Positions 26,487 to 35,995 of a DNA stretch of 64,000 nucleotides are shown here, in pieces. Made by a program: the position numbers and the translations under genes. Origin of the DNA: DASXRA01 sp036506155. GTDB lineage: Bacteria; Actinomycetota; Actinomycetes; Mycobacteriales; Jatrophihabitantaceae. The notes beneath the pieces are model-generated. The model was not told the DNA's origin, searched no databases, and saw only the letters and a program-made list of their open reading frames with translations. How positions within the stretch are numbered: the first letter of the stretch is position 1; every line of letters starts with the position of its first letter. The stretch is from the NCBI GenBank assembly GCA_036506155.1, contig DASXSF010000115.1, positions 62,001 to 126,000 of the forward strand, written 5' to 3'.

Positions 26487-27410
26487 TCAGCGCGACGGGA
26501 TCGCTGCCGGAAGAAGATCGTGCATCTCCTCCGGTAGGAAGGGCAGGTCGAGCAGGCTGAGCTTGACCCTGCTGCGGCGCTGATAGCGCGTGGGGTCCAG
26601 CCGTACGAGGAGGCCCGCGCCTGGTCTGAGACGAACTTGGATCGCCTCACCGGGCTGCATCCGTCGCAGGATCGTGCCGTCCACTTGAAGTGCCGGGTGG
26701 CCGCTGCTCTCCAGCAGCGCCAACCCGATCCGCTCCGCGGCTGAGAACACCGCTGGTCGGGAGATGCCGGATATCGGCGCCACGGGGCTGATGACCACGG
26801 CGTCGAGCATCGGCGACACGAGCGGGCCGCCAGCGGCGTACGAGTAGGCGGTAGAACCGGTCGGCGTGGCGATGACCAGCGCGTCGCACCGGTATCGCCC
26901 ACTCGCGCGGCCGCTTATGCTCAGCAACGCCTGTACAGCTCCCTCGCCGGGCACGCTGGCGAGAGCGATGTCGTTGAACGCAACCGACTCGTCGCGACCG
27001 TCTGTCAGCACCGCCGCGCTGTGCTCCTCGATGCAGTAGTCGCCCTTGTCGAGCCGGTCGAGGGCGGCGTCGAGCTCGTGCGGTTCGACCTCGACCAGGA
27101 AGCCGAGATTTCCGAGGTTCACGCCGAGGACGGGGACGGGCCGTCGTGCCACGAGTCGCAGCGCGCCGAGCATCGTGCCGTCACCGCCGAGACTGATCAG
27201 CGCCTCGGCCTGATCGACCAGCTCAGCCGCGCTGACCGGCTCAACGCCGCGGGGCACTCGCTCCGCGTCCCGGGCGTCGACGAGCACCCGCTTGCCGTGT
27301 GACCGCGCCCAGGTCGTGAGCGTCTCGACGACCGCGGCCGTCGGGTCGCGACGCGGATGCAGGACGAGCCCCAGTCGCCCACTCGACTTGAGCGCCGACA
27401 TGAGTGCCAT
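26487..27410 (-). CDS. nadK: NAD kinase
   Basis: Phosphorylates NAD to NADP in the cytoplasm. The family motif GGDGTML is at about residue 73, then GVNLGNLGFLVEV, FNDIALAS (NE/D motif) and TPTGSTAYSYAAGGPLVSP. At 307 residues it is normal for actinobacterial NAD kinases. The ATG at 27410 is the first good start. It is not next to recN or a TlyA-like gene, the place of the housekeeping nadK in many actinobacteria, so this could be a second copy. Confidence 0.92.
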   Translation of the reverse strand: MALMSALKSSGRLGLVLHPRRDPTAAVVETLTTWARSHGKRVLVDARDAERVPRGVEPVSAAELVDQAEALISLGGDGTMLGALRLVARRPVPVLGVNLGNLGFLVEVEPHELDAALDRLDKGDYCIEEHSAAVLTDGRDESVAFNDIALASVPGEGAVQALLSISGRASGRYRCDALVIATPTGSTAYSYAAGGPLVSPMLDAVVISPVAPISGISRPAVFSAAERIGLALLESSGHPALQVDGTILRRMQPGEAIQVRLRPGAGLLVRLDPTRYQRRSRVKLSLLDLPFLPEEMHDLLPAAIPSR

Positions 27411-27450
27411 CGTCGCACGCCCGACCCGCGTTGTGACCCGGCCGGCGAGT

Positions 27451-27590
27451 TACCGGGTAGACCAGGGCGGACGGGGTCCGTTGGCCTGCGCGCGAACCCG
27501 GTCGGTGAGCAGGTCGAGCCCGGTGACCGTGCCGGCCCAGGCGACTGGCGGCGCCGGGTACTCCGGGAGCGGTGACCGTCCACCCAGGGT
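27451..27590 (-). pseudogene. Stray 3' fragment of a second modC (TOBE domain)
   Basis: On the minus strand the peptide WAGTVTGLDLLTDRVRAQ matches the TOBE region of ModC at 37.6 kb in all but one residue. At DNA level 27461-27541 aligns with 37582-37663 with a few mismatches and one gap. Beyond RAQ the frame is lost and stops at 27451. Upstream similarity fades quickly. There is no start and no ATPase part, so this is a remnant. Confidence 0.8.
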
Positions 27591-27701
27591 AGCTACCGGC
27601 GTCCGCCACCAGCCCGACAGCGCGGCTCCTCCCTGGGTCCGACGACAGAGATCGACCGGTTACTTAACCTCTGCATAACGTCGAACGCGGAGGGTCGCGT
27701 C

Positions 27702-30700
27702 GTGATACGTGGACTCGTCACTCTCAGCCTGAAGTTCCGCGTGCTGGTCGTGGGTGCTGCAGTACTCGTGCTCGGACTCGGTATCAGCCAACTGCACAAG
27801 GCGACCGTGGACGTGCTGCCCGAGTTCGCGCCGCCCCAGGTGCAGGTCCAGGCCGAGGCGCTCGGCCTCTCCGCCGCCGAGGTCGAGCAGTTGATCACGG
27901 TGCCGCTGGAGCAGGACCTGCTCAACGGCATCCCATGGCTCGACCAGATCCGCTCCGAGTCCGTGCCTGGACTGTCCTCGATCGACCTCATCTTCAGGCG
28001 CGGCACGAATATCCTGACCGCCCGGCAGTTCGTCTCCGAACATCTCGCGCAGGCGCACGCCCTGCCCCAGGTCGGGACACCGCCGGTGATGGTGCAGCCG
28101 GTCTCGTCGCTGCGCAGAGTCATGATGGTCGGGCTCAGCGCGAAGGACCTGTCGCTACTCGACGTCTCGATCCTCGCCCGGTGGAAGATCAGGCCACGCC
28201 TGCTCGGCCTGCCCGGCGTCGCCAACGTCGCGATCTGGGGTCAGCGGGACCGGCAGTTGCAGGTCCAGGTCGACCCGGCGCGGCTGCGTCAATACGGCGT
28301 CTCGTTGAACCAGGTCATCGACACGACCGGCAACGCATTGTGGGTCTCGCCGCTGACATTCGTCGAGGCGTCCACGCCGGGAACCGGCGGCTTCGTCGAC
28401 ACGTCCACGCAACGCTTCGCGATCCAGCATGTCCTGCCGATCACGACCCCCGCCGACCTGGCCTCGGTCAGCGTCGAGGACACCCAGGGCCGCACGCTGC
28501 GGCTGGGCCAGGTCGCGGATGTCGTCGAGGACCACCAGCCGCTCATCGGGGACGCCGTGCTCGGCGACGGACCCGGCCTGATGCTCGTCATCGAGAAGTT
28601 CCCGGGTGCGAACACCCGCGCCGTTACACACGAGGTCGAGCACGCGCTGGACGAGATGCGGCCGGGCCTGTCCGGTATCCAGATCGACACGACCGTCTAC
28701 CGGCCGGCCACGTTCCTGCACACGGCGCTGCACAACCTCACCTGGTGGGCAATCGGCGGTGTGCTGCTCGTGGTGCTGCTGCTCGCCGGGTTCACCCTCT
28801 CGTGGCGGGCCGCCCTGGTCACCCTCGTGTCGGCCTCGTGCTCGCTGGTCGCCGCGGCATACGTGCTGTACCTGAGCGGCGCCTCGTTCAACCTGATGGT
28901 CCTGGCCGGGCTGGCGATCGCCCTGGCGATCGTGATCGACGACGCCGTCGTCGGTGTGGACGCGATTCGGCAGCGACTGCGCCACGCGACAGAGGAGCCG
29001 CGGCATACCAGGCGGCTGATCGCGGATGCGTCCGCAGCGGTGCGCGGTCTACTCGTCTACGCGACGGTGATCGTGCTGCTGGCCGCGCTGCCCGCACTGG
29101 CGCTGGGCGGCCTGCCCGGAGCGCTCGCCAGCCCGCTCGTCCGGACCTACGTCCTGGCGGTGGCGATGTCGCTGATCGTCGCGCTGACGGTGACACCTGC
29201 GCTGAGCCTGCTGCTCCTCGGCGCCGAGCCGGTCCGCTCGCGGGGGCTGGCACCACTGCTTGTCCAGGGCTACGACCGACTGCTTGCCCGCCACGTCAGC
29301 CGGCCCGGACACGCGTACGCAGCAGTCGGCGTGCTCACGCTCGCGGCGCTGGCCGTGCTGCCGCAGCTCACGTCCCGGGCGACGCTGCCGCGTCTGCAGG
29401 ATCGTGACCTGCTGGTGCGCTGGCAGGCCGCGCCCGCTACGTCGCTCGCCGAGATGTCACGGATCACGGCGGCCGCGGCGCACGAACTGCGGGGCCTGCC
29501 GGGAGTAACCGACGTCGGGTCGCACGTCGGCCGGGCGATCCTGTCCGACCAGACCGTGAACGTGAACGCCGCCGAGATCTGGGTCAGTGTCGCGAACTCG
29601 GCCGACTACGGACGGACGGTGTCCGCGATCGACGGCGTAGTCCACGGGTACCCGGGGCTGCGCGGCGACGTGCGGACATACGCGCAGTCGCGGCTCGATG
29701 CGGCCGACACGGGCACGAACTCCGACGTGGTCGTCCGGGTGTACGGCAGCACGCTGCCCGGGCTGCGGCAGACGGCCGACCGGGTGCGCGATGTGCTGTC
29801 GACGGTTAAGGGTGTCGCCAATCCGACGGTCGAGGCGCAGCCCGAGGAACCGACCGTGCAGATCCAGGTCGATCTCGCCAAGGCGCAGAAGTACGGCATC
29901 AAGCCGGGCGACGTGCGCCGCGCCTCGGCGACGTTCTTCGCCGGCCTTCCCGTGGGCAGCCTGTACGAGGAGCAGAAGATCTTCGACGTCGTCGTGTGGG
30001 GTACACGCGCGGTGCGCCGCACGCCGGCCGACCTCAGCGGTCTGCTGCTCGATCTGCCCGGTGGCGGCCACGTCCGCCTCGGTGACGTCGCCGACGTCCG
30101 CGTCGGGCCGTGCCCGACCGTGATCAGGCACGACAACGTGTCGCGGAGCATCGACGTGACGGCGAGCGTCCATGGCCGCAGCCTCGCCGCGGTCGTGCAC
30201 GACGTGCGCGGCCGGGTCGCCGCCATGAGCATGCCCCTGGAGTTCCACGCCGAGGTGCACAGCGACTCGCTGCGCCACCAGGGCCAGCTGTGGCGGATGG
30301 GCCTCACGACGGTTGCGGTCGCTGTCGGGATCTACCTGGTGTTGCAGGCTGCGTTTGGCAGCTGGCTACTCGCGACTCTGCTCTTCCTCGTGCTGCCGCT
30401 GTCGCTGGTCGGTGGCGTGCTGACGGCCGGCCTAGTGGGCGGGGTGCGATCGCTCGGCGCGCTGATGGGGCTGCTCGCGATCTTCGGCCTGGCCGCGCGC
30501 AACGTGGTCCTGCTCGTACGCGGTTTCGCCCGGGACGAGCCGGCTGACGCCGAAGTGGTGAACCGGGTGACGCGGGCGCGGGTCGGCCCGCTGAGCATGA
30601 GCGTGCTGGCCACCGCCGCTGCCGTGCTTCCACTGTTGTTCCTCGGGCAGACCGCCGGCACCGAGGCGCTGTTCCCGTTCGCCGTTGTCGTCCTGGGCGG

Positions 30701-30821
30701 TCTTGTGACGACGACCTTGCTCACCCTGCTGGTCGTGCCCGCGCTGTACCTGCGGTTCGCGTCCGGCATTCGCCTGCGCGGACACCCGCCAGGCCCACGC
30801 GTTACGGAGGGAGGGCTGTGA
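27702..30821 (+). CDS. RND efflux transporter, CzcA/CusA-like (first of two)
   Basis: A 1039-residue proton-driven RND pump with twelve membrane helices and two large external loops. Markers: TVDVLPEFAPPQVQVQ after helix 1, VTVPLEQDLL, a helix 4 with IVIDDAVVGVD, and GLAARNVVLLV in helix 11. It is of the heavy-metal type, not the MmpL type usual in actinobacteria. The GTG start follows GGAGGG. It begins a four-gene operon in which each gene overlaps the next by a few bases. In Gram-negatives such pumps need an adaptor and an outer-membrane channel; here only a short adaptor-like lipoprotein is present. The substrate is unknown. Confidence 0.9.
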   Translation: MIRGLVTLSLKFRVLVVGAAVLVLGLGISQLHKATVDVLPEFAPPQVQVQAEALGLSAAEVEQLITVPLEQDLLNGIPWLDQIRSESVPGLSSIDLIFRRGTNILTARQFVSEHLAQAHALPQVGTPPVMVQPVSSLRRVMMVGLSAKDLSLLDVSILARWKIRPRLLGLPGVANVAIWGQRDRQLQVQVDPARLRQYGVSLNQVIDTTGNALWVSPLTFVEASTPGTGGFVDTSTQRFAIQHVLPITTPADLASVSVEDTQGRTLRLGQVADVVEDHQPLIGDAVLGDGPGLMLVIEKFPGANTRAVTHEVEHALDEMRPGLSGIQIDTTVYRPATFLHTALHNLTWWAIGGVLLVVLLLAGFTLSWRAALVTLVSASCSLVAAAYVLYLSGASFNLMVLAGLAIALAIVIDDAVVGVDAIRQRLRHATEEPRHTRRLIADASAAVRGLLVYATVIVLLAALPALALGGLPGALASPLVRTYVLAVAMSLIVALTVTPALSLLLLGAEPVRSRGLAPLLVQGYDRLLARHVSRPGHAYAAVGVLTLAALAVLPQLTSRATLPRLQDRDLLVRWQAAPATSLAEMSRITAAAAHELRGLPGVTDVGSHVGRAILSDQTVNVNAAEIWVSVANSADYGRTVSAIDGVVHGYPGLRGDVRTYAQSRLDAADTGTNSDVVVRVYGSTLPGLRQTADRVRDVLSTVKGVANPTVEAQPEEPTVQIQVDLAKAQKYGIKPGDVRRASATFFAGLPVGSLYEEQKIFDVVVWGTRAVRRTPADLSGLLLDLPGGGHVRLGDVADVRVGPCPTVIRHDNVSRSIDVTASVHGRSLAAVVHDVRGRVAAMSMPLEFHAEVHSDSLRHQGQLWRMGLTTVAVAVGIYLVLQAAFGSWLLATLLFLVLPLSLVGGVLTAGLVGGVRSLGALMGLLAIFGLAARNVVLLVRGFARDEPADAEVVNRVTRARVGPLSMSVLATAAAVLPLLFLGQTAGTEALFPFAVVVLGGLVTTTLLTLLVVPALYLRFASGIRLRGHPPGPRVTEGGL

Positions 30822-31276
30822 TGCGCCGATCGACAATCCGGTTGGCCCTGCTCGCCGTGCTGGCCGTCCTCGCCGGTCTCGCCCTCAGCAGCTGCGGCAA
30901 AGCCGGATCGAGCGAGGACGGCGGCGCCGGACCCGCTTCTGTCGAAGCGATCGAGGGGAGCGACATCGGCCGGGTCACGCTCACCGAGGAAGCCGCCGAC
31001 CGCATCGGCCTGAAGACCGATACCGTGCGCGCGGTCGCGAAGAGCGGGACAGCGGCAACGCAGGTCTCGCTGTCGGCTGTGCTCTACGACAAGGACGGCA
31101 AGGCTTGGGTTTACACGAACCCGAAGCCGCTCACCTTCGTCCGGGCAGCGATCGTCATCGAGCAGGTCGACGGCGACAACGTCCTGCTCCGATCCGGACC
31201 GCCGCCCGGAACGCCGGTCGTGATCGTCGGCGGGGCGGAACTGCTCGGCACGGAGTACGTGGTCGAGGGCGAATGA
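30821..31276 (+). CDS. Lipoprotein resembling a truncated RND adaptor (CusB-like ends)
   Basis: A 151-residue lipoprotein: signal peptide with lipobox LSSC (Cys about residue 25), then EGSDIGRVTLTEEAADRIGLKT, then VYTNPKPLTFVRAAIVIEQV and TPVVIVGGAELLGTEY. The first and last blocks resemble the start and end of CusB/HlyD-type adaptors, while the alpha-hairpin and lipoyl part that reach the outer-membrane channel are absent. This fits a Gram-positive host with no outer membrane. It lies between two RND genes, overlaps both by four bases or fewer, and probably works with them on the outer face of the membrane. Confidence 0.8.
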   Translation: MRRSTIRLALLAVLAVLAGLALSSCGKAGSSEDGGAGPASVEAIEGSDIGRVTLTEEAADRIGLKTDTVRAVAKSGTAATQVSLSAVLYDKDGKAWVYTNPKPLTFVRAAIVIEQVDGDNVLLRSGPPPGTPVVIVGGAELLGTEYVVEGE

Positions 31277-34200
31277 ACGGGCAGTCGGAGGCGCAGCGGC
31301 CGACGCTCATGCGCTTCATCGTCCGCACGAGCCTCCGGTTCCGCTTCCTTGTGGTCGCGCTCGCCGCCGGGATGATCGCGCTCGGGGTGCTGTCGATCCC
31401 GAAGATGCGGGTGGACGTGTTCCCCGAGTTCGCCCCGCCGCAGGTCGAGATTCAGACGGCATGCCTGGGCCTGTCGACCACAGATGTCGAGTCCCTGGTG
31501 ACGGTACCGCTGGAGCAGGTGCTCAACGGGGTCGCGGGCCTGACCGACATGCGGTCGCGCTCTGTGCCGCAACTGTCGTCCATCCAGATGATCTTCAAGC
31601 AGGGCACGAGTCTCAAGCGCGCCCGGCAGCTCGTGCAGGAGCGGCTCGCGATCGTCACGCCGAGCCTGCCGACCTGGGCGGCACCGCCGGTGATGATGCC
31701 GCCGGTTTCGGCGACGGCGCGCGTCATGCAGATCGGCATGACCTCGAAGAACCAGTCCGTCATCGAGATGTCGATGATGGCGTACTGGACGATCCGTGCC
31801 CGCATCATGCGCATCGAAGGCGTCGCCAACGTCGCCATGTGGGGCGAGCGGCTGAAGATGATGACCGTCCAGGTCGATCCCGGACGGATGGCGAACCAGC
31901 ACGTCACGCTCGACAGCGTCATGGAGGCGACCTCTGACTCGGTCGACTCCGGCCTGCTGCGGTTCTCCAACGGTTCGATCATCGGCACTGGCGGCGCCAT
32001 CGAGTTGCCCCAGCAGCAGATCGGAATCCGGCACGTCCTGCCGATCGTCGCGCCCGCCGACCTGGCGCGGGTGACCGTCGATAGCAAGACCGGAAAGCAC
32101 GTACGCCTGGGTCAGGTGGCCGACGTCAAGATCGACCACCAGCCGCTGATCGGCGACGCGATCGTCGACGACCGCCCGGGACTGCTCCTGGTCGTTGAGA
32201 AGCTGCCGTGGGGCAACACGCTCAACGTGACCCGAGACGTCCAGAAGGTTCTCGACTCGTTACAGCCGGGCCTGCCCGGCATCACGTTCGACACCAAGGT
32301 CTTTCAGCAGGCGAACTTCATCAAGACGTCGATCCACAACCTCAGCATCGCGCTGCTACTCGGCTTCCTGCTGGTCGTGGTGATCCTGCTGGCCTTCCTG
32401 TACGAGTGGCGGGTCGCCGCCATCAGCCTGCTGACGATCCCGCTGTCGCTGATCGCGGCGATGCTGGTGCTGTACTGGCGCGGCGCAACCGTCAACACGA
32501 TGACCTTGGCCGGGCTGGTGATCGCACTCGGCGCGGTCGTCGATGACGCGATCATCGACGTGGAGAACATCCTGCGCAGGGTGCGGCAGTACCGCCGCGA
32601 GGGTGCGAACCGCCCGATCGCGTCGGTGATCCTGAACGCGTCGCTCGAGGTTCGCGGCCCGATCGTCTACGCAACGCTGATCATCGTCGCCGCGGCGGTG
32701 CCGATCTTCCTGCTGCCCGGGCTGACCGGCTCGTTCTTCCGGCCGCTCGCCGTCTCGTACACGCTCGCCATCGTCGCGTCGATGGCCGTAGCGCTCACCG
32801 TCACGCCCGCGCTCGCGCTGATCCTGCTGCGCCGCGCACCTGTCGAGCGGCGCGAGTCGCCGATCGTCAAGTGGCTGCAACGCGGATACACGGCGGCCCT
32901 CTCCCGGATCGTGCAGCGGCCGCGCAACGCGTACGCCGCGAGCCTGGCCCTCGTGCTGGCCGCCGTACTAGTGGTGCCGCAGCTTGGGCAGAGCCTGTTC
33001 CCCAGCTTCAAGGAACGCGACTTCCTGATGCACTTCATCGCCACGCCGGGGACGTCGGCGGAGGAGATGGAGCGCGTGACGACAAACCTGAGCCGGGATC
33101 TGCGGGCTATCCCGGGCGTGCGTGCGTTCGGCAACCACATCGGGCAGGCGTTTCTCGGTGAGGAGATCGCTGGCGTGAACTTCGGCGAGAACTGGGTGAG
33201 CATCGACCCGAAGGCCGACTACACCAAGACGGTCGATGCCATCAACCAGGTCATCGACAGCTACCCGGGTGTCTACCGGGACGTGCTCACCTACCTGAAC
33301 GAACGGATCGAGGAGGTTCTCACAGGGGCGAAGGAGCCGATCGTCATCCGCATCTACGGCGAGGACCTGGACGTGCTGCGGGCCAAGGGCCTCGAGATAC
33401 AGCACAGACTGGCCGCCATTCACGGGATCGTCGACGACCATGTCGACATCTCGCTCGACCAGCCGCAAATCCAGGTCCAGGTCAACATCGCCAGGGCGGC
33501 GCGCTACGAGCTCAAACCCGGTGATGTGCGCCGTGCGGCGTCGACGCTGGTCGCCGGCGAGGAGGTCGGCGACATCTTCCGCGACGGCAAGGCGTACGAC
33601 ACGGTCGTCTGGAGTACGCCCCAGACGCGATCGAGCGTGCCGGCCGTCAGCGCGTTGCCGATCGACACGCCGTCCGGCTCGGTTGTGCGCCTCGGCGACG
33701 TCGCCAAGGTGAGCGTCGAACCGGTGCCGAACGCCATCGAGCGGCAGAACGACTCCCGCCGGCTCGACGTCGCCGCGAACGTCAAGGGCCGCGATCTCGG
33801 CTCGGTCGTCGCGGACGTGAACAAAGTGCTGCGCAGCGTCGAGTTCCCGCGCGGGTACCACGCCGAACTGCTCGGCGAGTACGCGGAGCGGCAGGCCGCC
33901 CAGGCCCACCTGTACCGCATCGCGATCGTCGCCGGCCTCGCGATCTTGTTGCTGTTGCAGGTCTCCTTCGGCAGCTGGCGACTCGCGCTGCTCATCTTCC
34001 TGACCCTGCCGATGGCCCTCGTCGGCGGCGTGCTCGCGAACCGCATCGCCGGCGGGGTCATCTCGCTCGGCTCGATGGTCGGCTTCTTCACCGTGTTCGG
34101 GATCTCCGCCCGGAACGGGATCCTGTTGGTGAACCACTGCCAGCACCTGGAAAAGCACGAGGGTGTGCCGTTCGGCCCGGCGCTCGTCCTGCGCGGTGCG

Positions 34201-34431
34201 CGTGAGCGCCTCTCGCCGATCTTGATGACATCCCTCGCCACGGCACTCGCGGTGGTTCCGCTGGTCGTTCTGGGCGACCGGCCGGGCCACGAGATCGAGT
34301 ACCCGCTCGCGGTGGTCATCCTCGGCGGGCTGGTGACCTCGACTGTGCTCAACCTGTTCGTCGTCCCGTCGCTGTACCTGCGCTTCGCCAAGTCCCGGCG
34401 TGCCCCTGCAAGAAAGGACGCCCAGCCATGA
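31273..34431 (+). CDS. RND efflux transporter, CzcA/CusA-like (second of two)
   Basis: A 1052-residue RND pump, paralog of the gene at 27702. It has MRVDVFPEFAPPQVEIQ, VTVPLEQVLNG, a helix 4 with GAVVDDAIIDVENILRRVR (the canonical DD...EN of heavy-metal pumps) and GISARNGILLVNH. It keeps the canonical residues better than paralog 1, which has VGVD where this one has IDVEN. The two may form a heteromer as some RND pairs do. Its ATG overlaps the lipoprotein stop; its stop overlaps the next start. Confidence 0.9.
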   Translation: MNGQSEAQRPTLMRFIVRTSLRFRFLVVALAAGMIALGVLSIPKMRVDVFPEFAPPQVEIQTACLGLSTTDVESLVTVPLEQVLNGVAGLTDMRSRSVPQLSSIQMIFKQGTSLKRARQLVQERLAIVTPSLPTWAAPPVMMPPVSATARVMQIGMTSKNQSVIEMSMMAYWTIRARIMRIEGVANVAMWGERLKMMTVQVDPGRMANQHVTLDSVMEATSDSVDSGLLRFSNGSIIGTGGAIELPQQQIGIRHVLPIVAPADLARVTVDSKTGKHVRLGQVADVKIDHQPLIGDAIVDDRPGLLLVVEKLPWGNTLNVTRDVQKVLDSLQPGLPGITFDTKVFQQANFIKTSIHNLSIALLLGFLLVVVILLAFLYEWRVAAISLLTIPLSLIAAMLVLYWRGATVNTMTLAGLVIALGAVVDDAIIDVENILRRVRQYRREGANRPIASVILNASLEVRGPIVYATLIIVAAAVPIFLLPGLTGSFFRPLAVSYTLAIVASMAVALTVTPALALILLRRAPVERRESPIVKWLQRGYTAALSRIVQRPRNAYAASLALVLAAVLVVPQLGQSLFPSFKERDFLMHFIATPGTSAEEMERVTTNLSRDLRAIPGVRAFGNHIGQAFLGEEIAGVNFGENWVSIDPKADYTKTVDAINQVIDSYPGVYRDVLTYLNERIEEVLTGAKEPIVIRIYGEDLDVLRAKGLEIQHRLAAIHGIVDDHVDISLDQPQIQVQVNIARAARYELKPGDVRRAASTLVAGEEVGDIFRDGKAYDTVVWSTPQTRSSVPAVSALPIDTPSGSVVRLGDVAKVSVEPVPNAIERQNDSRRLDVAANVKGRDLGSVVADVNKVLRSVEFPRGYHAELLGEYAERQAAQAHLYRIAIVAGLAILLLLQVSFGSWRLALLIFLTLPMALVGGVLANRIAGGVISLGSMVGFFTVFGISARNGILLVNHCQHLEKHEGVPFGPALVLRGARERLSPILMTSLATALAVVPLVVLGDRPGHEIEYPLAVVILGGLVTSTVLNLFVVPSLYLRFAKSRRAPARKDAQP

Positions 34432-35342
34432 TCAGTTACCGCTGCCGGCCACTGCTGCTGAGTGCCGTCCTGGTCGTGCCGCTCCTTGCCGCGCTGCCGG
34501 CATCCGCGCTCGCGGCATCGCCGAAACCGCCGGCCAACTCGTGCGGTCCGGTCGCCCAGTTCTCCGCGCACCATTTCCCGCAGCGCCCCGAGATCGACAA
34601 CCGCTGGCTGCCGCTGGTGCCCTGGACGAACACCGAACTTCGCGGCACCGTCCGTAGTGACGACGGGAAGCTGCACCAGCACAGCATCGTGGCGACCGTT
34701 ACCGACCTGACCAAAGTGATCGACGGTGTTCGCACCCTCGTCGTCTTCGAGCGCGACCTCGACAACGGTCAACTCCAGGAGTCCGAGCTGGCCTTCGAGG
34801 CGCAGGACCGGTCCGGGCGGGTCTGGAACGTCGGCGAGTATCCCGAGGAGTACGAGGACGGTCAGCTCGCCGGAGCCCCGAGCACCTGGATCGCCGGCAT
34901 CGCTGGTGCGCGGGCGGGAATCGGCATGCTCGGCCATCCACGGCTGCACACGACGGCCTACGAGCAAGGCCGGGCACCCACGGTCGGGTTCTTCGACTGC
35001 GGCAAGGTGACCAAGACCCGGCAGCAGGTCTGCGTCCCCGTCGGCTGCTTCGGCAACGTGATCGTCATCGACGAGTGGGCCCCACTCGAACCGGAGGGCG
35101 GCCACCAGCTGAAGTACTACGCACCACATATCGGCACGATCAAGGTCGGCGCCGTGGGCGGCGACACCCCCGAGGTGCTGACACTGGTGAAGATCGGCAA
35201 GCTCGGCGGGGCGGCCCTGGCGAAGATCCGGGCGCAGGTGATCGCCCAGGACCGCCGCGGCTACCGGGTGAGCAAGAAGGTGTACGGCCTCACCCCACAG
35301 GTGCAGCGGCTTACGCCGGTGCACCGCCACCACTGCCGGTAG
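34428..35342 (+). CDS. Secreted protein of unknown function, RND operon member
   Basis: A 304-residue protein with a clear signal peptide (to about residue 29, ALAASP). The first 70 mature residues contain FSAHHFPQRPEIDNRWLPLVPWTNTE cut here into the recognisable pieces PEIDNRWLPLVPWT and ELRGTV, typical of a conserved actinobacterial secreted family without known activity. Four Cys (GFFDCG, QVCVPVGC, HHC) may form disulfides. The ATG overlaps the RND stop, so it belongs to the operon. It might bind the exported substrate outside the cell. Confidence 0.8.
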   Translation: MISYRCRPLLLSAVLVVPLLAALPASALAASPKPPANSCGPVAQFSAHHFPQRPEIDNRWLPLVPWTNTELRGTVRSDDGKLHQHSIVATVTDLTKVIDGVRTLVVFERDLDNGQLQESELAFEAQDRSGRVWNVGEYPEEYEDGQLAGAPSTWIAGIAGARAGIGMLGHPRLHTTAYEQGRAPTVGFFDCGKVTKTRQQVCVPVGCFGNVIVIDEWAPLEPEGGHQLKYYAPHIGTIKVGAVGGDTPEVLTLVKIGKLGGAALAKIRAQVIAQDRRGYRVSKKVYGLTPQVQRLTPVHRHHCR

Positions 35343-35347
35343 CCGGG

Positions 35348-35995
35348 CTAGACCGTGTGCGGTGAGATCACGCCGTGTTCGTAGGCGAAGATGACCAGGT
35401 GCACGCGGTCGGTGAGGCCGAGCTTGGCCAGCAGGTGACCCACGTGCGTCTTGACGCTGCTCGTGGTGATGTGCAGCGTCTGCCCGATCTCGGTGTTGGA
35501 CAGGCCAAGTCCGACCAGTTCCAGGACGCGTTGCTCGCGGCTGGTGAGGCGAGCCAGCAGCTCCGACGGTGGCGGCAGCCGGTTGGCGTAGCGGTCCAGC
35601 AGCCGCCGGGTCACGGCCGGCGCGAGCAGCGCCTCCCCGTCCGCGATCACCCGCACTGCGTGCACGAGCTCCTCGGGCGTGACGTCCTTGAGGAGAAAGC
35701 CGCTCGCGCCGACCCGCAGCGCCTCGACGACATAATCGTCGATGTCGAAGGTCGTCACGATCAGCACTTTGATGGACAACGCCGTCATCAGGCGGGTGGC
35801 CTCGATGCCGCTCATCGTCGGCATCCGGACATCCATCACGACGACGTCCGGCCGGAGGCGGCGCGCCAGTTCGACCGCCTGCGCCCCGTCCTGTGCCTCG
35901 CCGACGACGTCGATGTCGGGCTGGGCCGCAAGGCACGTGGACAGCGCGCCGAGCATCAGTGGCTGATCGTCGGCGACGAGGACCCGGAGCGTCAT
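35348..35995 (-). CDS. NarL/LuxR-type response regulator
   Basis: A 215-residue regulator: acidic pair in VLVADDQPLM, phospho-Asp in VVVMDVRMPTMSGIEA (about 54), Thr switch in VTTFDIDDY, Lys in FLLKDV, and HTH with LTSREQRVLELVGLGLSNTEI. Its ATG overlaps the stop of the kinase gene by four bases. The pair is convergent with the RND operon, with five bases between the stops, so it may or may not control it. Confidence 0.92.
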   Translation of the reverse strand: MTLRVLVADDQPLMLGALSTCLAAQPDIDVVGEAQDGAQAVELARRLRPDVVVMDVRMPTMSGIEATRLMTALSIKVLIVTTFDIDDYVVEALRVGASGFLLKDVTPEELVHAVRVIADGEALLAPAVTRRLLDRYANRLPPPSELLARLTSREQRVLELVGLGLSNTEIGQTLHITTSSVKTHVGHLLAKLGLTDRVHLVIFAYEHGVISPHTV

